From: Acidimicrobiia bacterium
Lineage (GTDB): Bacteria > Actinomycetota > Acidimicrobiia > IMCC26256 > JAMXLJ01
DNA length: 64,000 nt
Direction: 5' to 3'
NCBI GenBank assembly: GCA_024281095.1
Contig: JAMXLJ010000138.1
Location: 20,888-84,887 of the forward strand
Both the position numbers and the translations under genes were made by a program. Each line of letters starts with the position of its first letter. Position 1 is the stretch's first letter. The notes below the pieces were generated by a model. The model was not told the origin of the DNA. It saw only the letters and a list, made by a program, of their open reading frames with translations, and searched no databases. Below, piece by piece: positions 59,165 through 64,000 of this stretch.

Positions 59165-61699
59165 TCACGGGCCGACACGCGACGTGCCGAACGCGGCGTC
59201 GTCGAACACGACGTCGTACGTGCGTCCGCTCTGTACTTCGCCGATCTGCATCTTGCCCACCGGAGTAGTGCCGAGGTTCGTCGTCGACGACAACGCATCG
59301 ACGCGTGCACCGTCGGCCCAGACCTCCACGGCGCTCGACGTGCCGTTGATCAAAGTGTGGAGCTCGACCTCGTGCCACGAGCCGAGCGACAGCACCAGCG
59401 CGCTCGTGGTGGTCGTGCCGGCGACGTCGTTGCGCACGCCGAGCTGACCCGATGCGGTGACGAACACGTACGCCAGCGAGCCGTCGGCGGCGGTTCGGTG
59501 TCGCAGGAGGTTGACCTGACTTGACGCGGTCTTCAGGTCGAAGAACACGCGGGAATAGGAGTCGGTGTAGGTCGACGGCAGCACCTTCTTCGCATAGGTG
59601 GCGCCAACCGTGGTGTTGCCCTCGGCTGCGAACGCGCCGTTGTGCACGGTCGTGCTCTGCACCGTCAGTCCGCCGGTGATGGACCAGGCCGACAGGCTGC
59701 CCGACTCGAAGCCGTCGCTGAAGAGCGGTGGTGCCGAGCCGGCGGGTGTGTTCACCGTCAGCGCCGTGCTCGGCGGCGATGGGTTCCCGGCGCCGTCGCG
59801 GGCGACCACCTGGTACTGGTACGTGGTGGACGGCGCCACGGTGCCGTCGAAGTAGCTCGTGGTGTTGCCCTGGGTGCTGGCGATCACGGTGCCGTCGCGC
59901 AGCACGTCGTACCCGCCGATCCCGCTCGGATCCGATGCCGCGCCCCAGGACAGCGTGACGCTCGACGAGGTGGCGTTCGCGAGCAGACCGCTGGGCGGTG
60001 CCGGAGCCGTCGTGTCGATGGTCCACTTCGCCGCGGCCGGCGACGGGTCGGTCTGCCCGTTGGCCTTGGCGGTGACGGTAACGGTGTGCGAGCCCACCGC
60101 GAGCCCGCTCAGGTTCAGCGGGCTGCTGCATGCGCTCGCAGCCGCGCCGTCGACGCTGCACGTGAACGTCGCCGGGGTGATCGACGAGTGGAATGCAACC
60201 GACGCGGTCGTCGCGTTGGTTGGGCTCGCGGGCGCGCTGTCGATGATCGTGTCGGGCGCGACACCGAACGTGTAGCTCTGTACGTCGAAGGTCCGCCCGA
60301 GCGAGTCGGTCGGCGTGACCGTCACGGTGTTGCCGCTGACAGTCACCTTGATGAAGTGGGACACGCGCGCCGCGCTGTCGGGGAGGGGCGCGGCGCCGCA
60401 TTTCGACCCGATGTTCTTCGACGGCGACCAGCCGATGCCGTACTTGTCGACCGCGCTGCAGCCGACCTCGGCGATCGGTTGGAGTGTGGCGCCGCCGCCA
60501 CCGGTGATGTAGTTCGGGAACGTTCCGGGCGTGCCGGGCACGTTGCGCTGGTAGAGGTGCGCGTGGCCGCTGAACGCCAGGTTGACGCCGTTCGACGCGA
60601 GCAGGCCTTCGACGCTGTTCGGGCCCTGCAGGAACGTGTCGGAACTCTGGGCCTTCTGGTCCGAGTACATCGGATAGTGGAAGAAGGCGAATTTCAGCCC
60701 GCCGGGGTGGGCCGCGAGGTCCGACTTGAGCCACTGGTATTGCGCAGTGCCCGGGGCCCAGTGTGCGGCGTAGTCGTCGGAGTACACGGTGCCGGTGCCC
60801 ACGTTGCCGTCAGCCCAGTCTGCTTGCAGCACGTAGAAGCGCGCGTTACCGGCGTCGAATGCGTACCAGCTGCTCGGGTAGCTCGCGGACGCCGTGCCGT
60901 TCACGCAGCAGTACGTCTCCTTGACGTAGCGGCCACCCGAAGTCGCCGCCGCGGTGTCGGACGGCCAGATCATCTGCTCGGTGCTCCGCGTGCCGGTGGC
61001 GTTCGTGAAGCCGTGGTTGCCGCTGGCCGCGAACATCGGGATGGTGTCGCCGGGCACTGTCCAGAACGACCGTCCGAACACCGCGCTGATGTTGGCTCCG
61101 GTCTGTTGCAGGTCGCCGTAGTTCGTCTGGCTGCCCGACTGGTACGCATTGTCACCCACGCTGATCGCGAAGCGGGCCCCGCTCGTCGAGATCAGGCTCA
61201 TGATGTTCGCGAGGTTCGGGTTGCCCGTGGCGTCGACCTGACCCCAGTCGCCGAGCACCGCGAACGAGAACGTCTCCGGTGAGCCCGCGGGAACCTGCGT
61301 CTTGAACACCGGCGACGCATCGGCGCCGAGCAGGTCCGTCGTGCCGAGATACACGCGGTAGCAGTAGGAGCCGGCCGCGGGCAGCGACAGTTGCGCGACC
61401 CACTGGTACTCGCTGACGCCGTTCACGGTGATCGGGTACCTCGTGGCCGTGACGGACGTGTTCGCGGTGCAGGTGCCGCCGGTGCCCACGGTGCCCCACT
61501 TCACCGAGCCTGTCGTGGCCGACTGGTCGGTGGCCCAGTTCACCTTGATCTGCGTGCCCACCGCGTCGGTGAGATAGGGATAGCGGCGCAGCTGTGTCGC
61601 GTTCGCGGCGCCGGTTGGCGCGACGGCGACGGCCACCAGACCCGCGGTGAGAAGGAACGTGCAGACGACTGCACGCAGCGTGCGATGACCCGACCCCAT
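59165..61699 (-). CDS. Secreted multidomain metallophosphatase (purple-acid-phosphatase-like, FN3, LamG)
   Basis: The protein is 844 aa. A signal peptide is followed by a purple-acid-phosphatase N-terminal-like FN3 domain (about 25-135), a calcineurin-like phosphatase (VLGDWGQVDATGNP, VGDNAYQ, SGNHGF, FFHYPMYSD, SGHAHLYQR), a beta-sandwich repeat (SPTNATTASVAF), an FN3 domain (PPSGLLANATSSSVTLSW) and a C-terminal LamG-like domain (FSDGFESGSLSAWS). No anchor is visible, so it is probably released. The ATG at 61699 has GGGGAG about 10 nt upstream. It is convergent to the glycan operon and may share its extracellular substrate. Confidence 0.87.
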   Translation of the reverse strand: MGSGHRTLRAVVCTFLLTAGLVAVAVAPTGAANATQLRRYPYLTDAVGTQIKVNWATDQSATTGSVKWGTVGTGGTCTANTSVTATRYPITVNGVSEYQWVAQLSLPAAGSYCYRVYLGTTDLLGADASPVFKTQVPAGSPETFSFAVLGDWGQVDATGNPNLANIMSLISTSGARFAISVGDNAYQSGSQTNYGDLQQTGANISAVFGRSFWTVPGDTIPMFAASGNHGFTNATGTRSTEQMIWPSDTAAATSGGRYVKETYCCVNGTASASYPSSWYAFDAGNARFYVLQADWADGNVGTGTVYSDDYAAHWAPGTAQYQWLKSDLAAHPGGLKFAFFHYPMYSDQKAQSSDTFLQGPNSVEGLLASNGVNLAFSGHAHLYQRNVPGTPGTFPNYITGGGGATLQPIAEVGCSAVDKYGIGWSPSKNIGSKCGAAPLPDSAARVSHFIKVTVSGNTVTVTPTDSLGRTFDVQSYTFGVAPDTIIDSAPASPTNATTASVAFHSSITPATFTCSVDGAAASACSSPLNLSGLAVGSHTVTVTAKANGQTDPSPAAAKWTIDTTAPAPPSGLLANATSSSVTLSWGAASDPSGIGGYDVLRDGTVIASTQGNTTSYFDGTVAPSTTYQYQVVARDGAGNPSPPSTALTVNTPAGSAPPLFSDGFESGSLSAWSITGGLTVQSTTVHNGAFAAEGNTTVGATYAKKVLPSTYTDSYSRVFFDLKTASSQVNLLRHRTAADGSLAYVFVTASGQLGVRNDVAGTTTTSALVLSLGSWHEVELHTLINGTSSAVEVWADGARVDALSSTTNLGTTPVGKMQIGEVQSGRTYDVVFDDAAFGTSRVGP

Positions 61700-61856
61700 G
61701 ATGCAAAGCTCCCCAGAAGGGGCCGGCGCGCACCTGCCGCGCACCAGCACCCCGCCCTTGACCCCAGACACGGAAGTCTACGGGGACCCGGCGCGCGATG
61801 TCGGTCAACCCGGGCGAAACGACGCACGTGGCCGCCCGGCTCGTAGCCTCACTTCC

Positions 61857-62357
61857 ATGCCACGACGGGTGCGATCCGACGTCACCACCGGCGTGAACGA
61901 GCTGCGGGCCAGCGTGCGACGGGAGTTCCCGCGGGTCGATGCCGACGAGGCCACCGCCGTGCTGGTGCTGATCGCCGCGGCCCGCCGTGTGGACGCGTGG
62001 CTGCAGGGCGCACTGAAATCGGTGGGGCTGGCCGATTCCGGCGCCGCGGTCGTGCTGACCCTGGCCCTCGCCGGGCCGCCGTACCGACTTTCCGCGAGCC
62101 GCCTGAACGAGATCCTGGTGATCACCTCGGGTGGCATCACGCGTGCGGTGGACCGCCTGGTGCGCGACCGCATCGTGACCCGGGTGGCCGACCCCGACGA
62201 CGGCCGCCGGGTGCTCGTGCAGTTGACCCGCCGCGGCCGGACCATGGCGGGCGAGATCCTCGGGGTGCTCCTCGAGGAGTTCGAGGGACGGGTAGGTCTC
62301 ACCGACACGGTCACGGCGGTGCTCGGCGGCTTCGTCGACGTCCCGCCGCCACATTGA
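61857..62357 (+). CDS. MarR-family transcriptional regulator
   Basis: The protein is 166 aa with a winged helix: LSASRLNEILVITSGGITRAVDRLVRDRIVTRVADPDDGRRVLVQLTRRGRTMAGEIL, the MarR recognition helix and wing. MarR proteins are dimers released from DNA by small phenolic or other ligands. It is divergent from the secreted metallophosphatase (157 bp between) and convergent with the TauD gene. The intergenic region contains no clear palindrome, so its target is unknown. Confidence 0.88.
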   Translation: MPRRVRSDVTTGVNELRASVRREFPRVDADEATAVLVLIAAARRVDAWLQGALKSVGLADSGAAVVLTLALAGPPYRLSASRLNEILVITSGGITRAVDRLVRDRIVTRVADPDDGRRVLVQLTRRGRTMAGEILGVLLEEFEGRVGLTDTVTAVLGGFVDVPPPH

Positions 62358-62401
62358 CGCGCTCGTCGCGGGTTCGACGTCTCGCGCGATGGGAGGCGCG
62401 C

Positions 62402-63259
62402 TCAGCCCGTCGTGACGAGCGACGAGACGGACTGCGGGGCGAAGTAGGGAGCGTCGCCGTCGATCGTGCAGCGGCGCATCCGGCGATGTTGCGGGTAGTG
62501 GTCGCTCAGCGCGCGATGGTTGGTGCAGCGCTCGTCCCAGATCGCGACGTCGCCGGCGCGCCATTGCCAGCGAACCTGCACGTTCGGGTCGTCCAACCGG
62601 CCTTGGAGCCACCGCAGCATCCACTCGCTCTCTTCGCGTGTGAATCCGACGACCGACTCCATGAACATCCCGGAGACGAACAATGCGCGCCGGCCCGTCT
62701 CGGGATGGGTTCGGATCAACGGATGGGTGGCACCGGGGAAGGCGGCCTGCAGCTCTGGCAGCTGCTCGCTTCCGGCGATGCGCGCGAATTTCTCCCAGAA
62801 GTCGCTGCCTTGCGTGTGGTGGATCGACAGAGGAGCCAGCATGTCGCGCAACGCGGGCGAGAGCGCGTCGTACACGCGGTAGAGGTCGGCCCACATGGTG
62901 TCGCCGCCGTACGCGGGAAGCTCGAGCGCGCAGAGGATCGCGATCTTCGGAGGCTCCGGCATCCAGGAGATGTCGGTGTGCCAGCCGTCGGCGTCGGGCG
63001 GGCTGTCGGGGGTGTCCTCGATCACGTGCAGCGCCTGCGTGCCGCCGTAGTGCGCCGCGATGGGATACACGCTCGGCTGGCCGAACCGTTCCGCAAGCGC
63101 GAGCTGGCCCGAGTCGCTGAGCTGCTGCTCCCGGAAGAACAACACCTGGTGCGTGAGCAGGGCGGTGTGCACGGTCTCGAACGCCGCGTCGTCGATGGTC
63201 TCGAGGTCGACTCCGGCGACGACGGCACCTAGCGCACCGTTGAGCCTGCGCACGTCCAT
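62402..63259 (-). CDS. TauD/TfdA-family Fe(II)/2-oxoglutarate dioxygenase
   Basis: The protein is 285 aa. The iron facial triad is HxD (His94, Asp96 in GWHTDISW) with the distal His in the C-terminal region (CTNHRALSDHYPQHRRMRR); the Arg there binds 2-oxoglutarate. Family members hydroxylate taurine, sulfonates, phenoxyacetates or other carboxylates. GGGAG lies 6 nt upstream of the ATG at 63259. It is divergent from an SDR gene across a perfect palindrome, so both are likely co-regulated. Confidence 0.9.
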   Translation of the reverse strand: MDVRRLNGALGAVVAGVDLETIDDAAFETVHTALLTHQVLFFREQQLSDSGQLALAERFGQPSVYPIAAHYGGTQALHVIEDTPDSPPDADGWHTDISWMPEPPKIAILCALELPAYGGDTMWADLYRVYDALSPALRDMLAPLSIHHTQGSDFWEKFARIAGSEQLPELQAAFPGATHPLIRTHPETGRRALFVSGMFMESVVGFTREESEWMLRWLQGRLDDPNVQVRWQWRAGDVAIWDERCTNHRALSDHYPQHRRMRRCTIDGDAPYFAPQSVSSLVTTG

Positions 63260-63291
63260 GGTGGCTCCCTTTCCCGCCCCGGTAGATTTCC

Positions 63292-63303
63292 CTGACTAGT
63301 CAG
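63292..63303. promoter_or_regulatory. Perfect palindromic operator CTGACTAGTCAG
   Basis: The 12-bp perfect palindrome CTGACTAGTCAG lies in the 89-bp divergent region between the TauD-like and SDR genes, 33 nt from the dioxygenase start and 46 nt from the SDR start. Its TGACYRGTCA core is typical of TetR-family operators in actinobacteria. The regulator is not in the window and may lie past the right edge. Confidence 0.7.
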
Positions 63304-63348
63304 ATATCCTACGATCTCGAGGGCTCGAGCACCAGGGAGTTTCTCATC

Positions 63349-64000
63349 GTGGACGGCATGCAGGGAACGGCGGTGCTCGTCACCGGGGCCACGTCGGGGA
63401 TCGGCCGGGCAACCGCCGCTGCGCTCGCCCGCGCCGGGGCAACGGTGGTGATCGGCGGCCGCAACGCGCAACGGGTCGAGCAGGCGCGTGCGGAGATCAC
63501 GGTTGAGACCGGGTCGCCGGTCGAAACGGTCGTATTCGACCTCTCGCAGCTCGCCTCGGTTGCGAGCGCGGCGGACGAGATCGGCGACCGCTTCGGACGG
63601 TTGCACGTGCTCGTGAACAACGCCGGTGTGATGATCCTCGGCCGGCGCCGCACGACTCCCGAGGGTCTCGAGCTGATGTTCGCGGTGAACCACCTCGGCC
63701 CGTTCCTCTTGACCGCGCGTCTGATGCCACGCCTCGTCGCCGGTACGCCGGCACGGGTCGTGAACGTGTCGTCCGAGGGTTACGGCATCGCGCGAGACGG
63801 TCTGCAGTGGGACGACCTGCAGTGGGAGCGCTCGTGGTCGGGTTGGCACGCGTACGGCGCCTCGAAGCTGTGCAACCTGTACTTCACGGCCGAGCTCGCA
63901 CGCCGGCTCGACGGCCGCGGCGTCACCGCCAACGCCTGCCATCCCGGGCTCGTCGACACGCAGCTCGGCCGTGTCCGCGACGAGGACCGCCTGCCGAGCG
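63349..64000 (+). CDS. Short-chain dehydrogenase/reductase, 3' partial
   Basis: The frame runs off the right edge, leaving 217 residues; the track lacks it because no stop is in the window. The Rossmann fingerprint is LVTGATSGIGRATAAALARAG, NNAG is in VLVNNAGVM, and the active site is NVSSEGYG with YGASK. The PGLVDT-like segment fits SDR enzymes of the retinol dehydrogenase/oxidoreductase type. I start at the GTG at 63349 (GGGAG 9 nt upstream); an ATG 9 nt later is equally possible. It oxidises or reduces an alcohol/ketone with NAD(P)H. Confidence 0.88.
   Translation, partial: MDGMQGTAVLVTGATSGIGRATAAALARAGATVVIGGRNAQRVEQARAEITVETGSPVETVVFDLSQLASVASAADEIGDRFGRLHVLVNNAGVMILGRRRTTPEGLELMFAVNHLGPFLLTARLMPRLVAGTPARVVNVSSEGYGIARDGLQWDDLQWERSWSGWHAYGASKLCNLYFTAELARRLDGRGVTANACHPGLVDTQLGRVRDEDRLPS

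Overview
The window is high-GC, densely packed bacterial chromosome with no insertion sequences, phage genes or CRISPR arrays. Several markers point to Actinobacteriota: crgA, the pknB-pbpA-rodA-pstP-fhaB-fhaA block ending at a tRNA-Leu, a resuscitation-promoting-factor-type transglycosylase, an ECF42-type sigma operon, short 6-phosphogluconate dehydrogenase and many GTG/TTG starts with 4-nt overlaps. A single PASTA kinase, a mutY gene inside the kinase operon, and small families such as DUF2203 and DUF6197 suggest a deep-branching lineage such as Acidimicrobiia. That placement is inference.

Layout. 1-5.5 kb holds an AlkP-type phosphohydrolase (cut by the window edge), a GT2 glycosyltransferase, a PAP2 phosphatase, a thioesterase and a thiolase. 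5.5-14.6 kb is the cell-growth locus: crgA, pabA/trpG, then the minus-strand operon fhaA-fhaB-pstP-rodA-pbpA-pknB-mutY and tRNA-Leu(CAG). 14.8-21.3 kb has a secreted phosphodiesterase, two SRPBCC proteins, a DUF6069-DGPF-ECF42 operon whose sigma gene is frameshifted, and dinB with a LexA-type box over its start. 21.4-26.6 kb has a sulfonate/nitrate-type ABC importer, a beta-carbonic anhydrase, a GT-C mannosyltransferase-like protein and thioredoxin. 27.6-32.3 kb is a sugar-phosphate operon (pgi-gnd-zwf-histidine phosphatase). 32.4-38 kb has an AlkA-like glycosylase, DUF2203, pheA-serS, tRNA-Ser(TGA), an Rpf-like protein and a metallophosphoesterase. 38-44.7 kb has a fused double ABC exporter, a GH13 alpha-glucosidase, a PHP protein and tRNA-Ser(GCT). 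44.7-48.4 kb is small-molecule metabolism (RraA-like, universal stress protein, hydroxyacid dehydrogenase, cupin, ureidoglycolate lyase-like).

48.7-59.2 kb is the most distinctive part: seven plus-strand genes, mostly overlapping by 1-17 nt. They encode a dolichyl-phosphate-type glycosyltransferase fused to an HPr-kinase-like P-loop domain, GtrA, a GT39-type GT-C enzyme, a secreted and anchored phospholipase C-like phosphoesterase, an unrecognised anchored beta-rich protein, an anchored GH99-like glycosidase and a Tat-exported PhoD-like lipoprotein. Taken together they look like a pathway that builds a lipid-linked glycan inside the cell, moves it across the membrane and remodels it outside. 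This is the best candidate for an undescribed system. A convergent multidomain metallophosphatase, a MarR regulator, and a divergent TauD dioxygenase/SDR pair around a perfect palindrome close the window; the SDR is cut by the right edge.

All functions are read from sequence motifs without database searches. Many long ORF-track entries, including a 1405-codon antisense frame, are GC-driven shadows and were left out.
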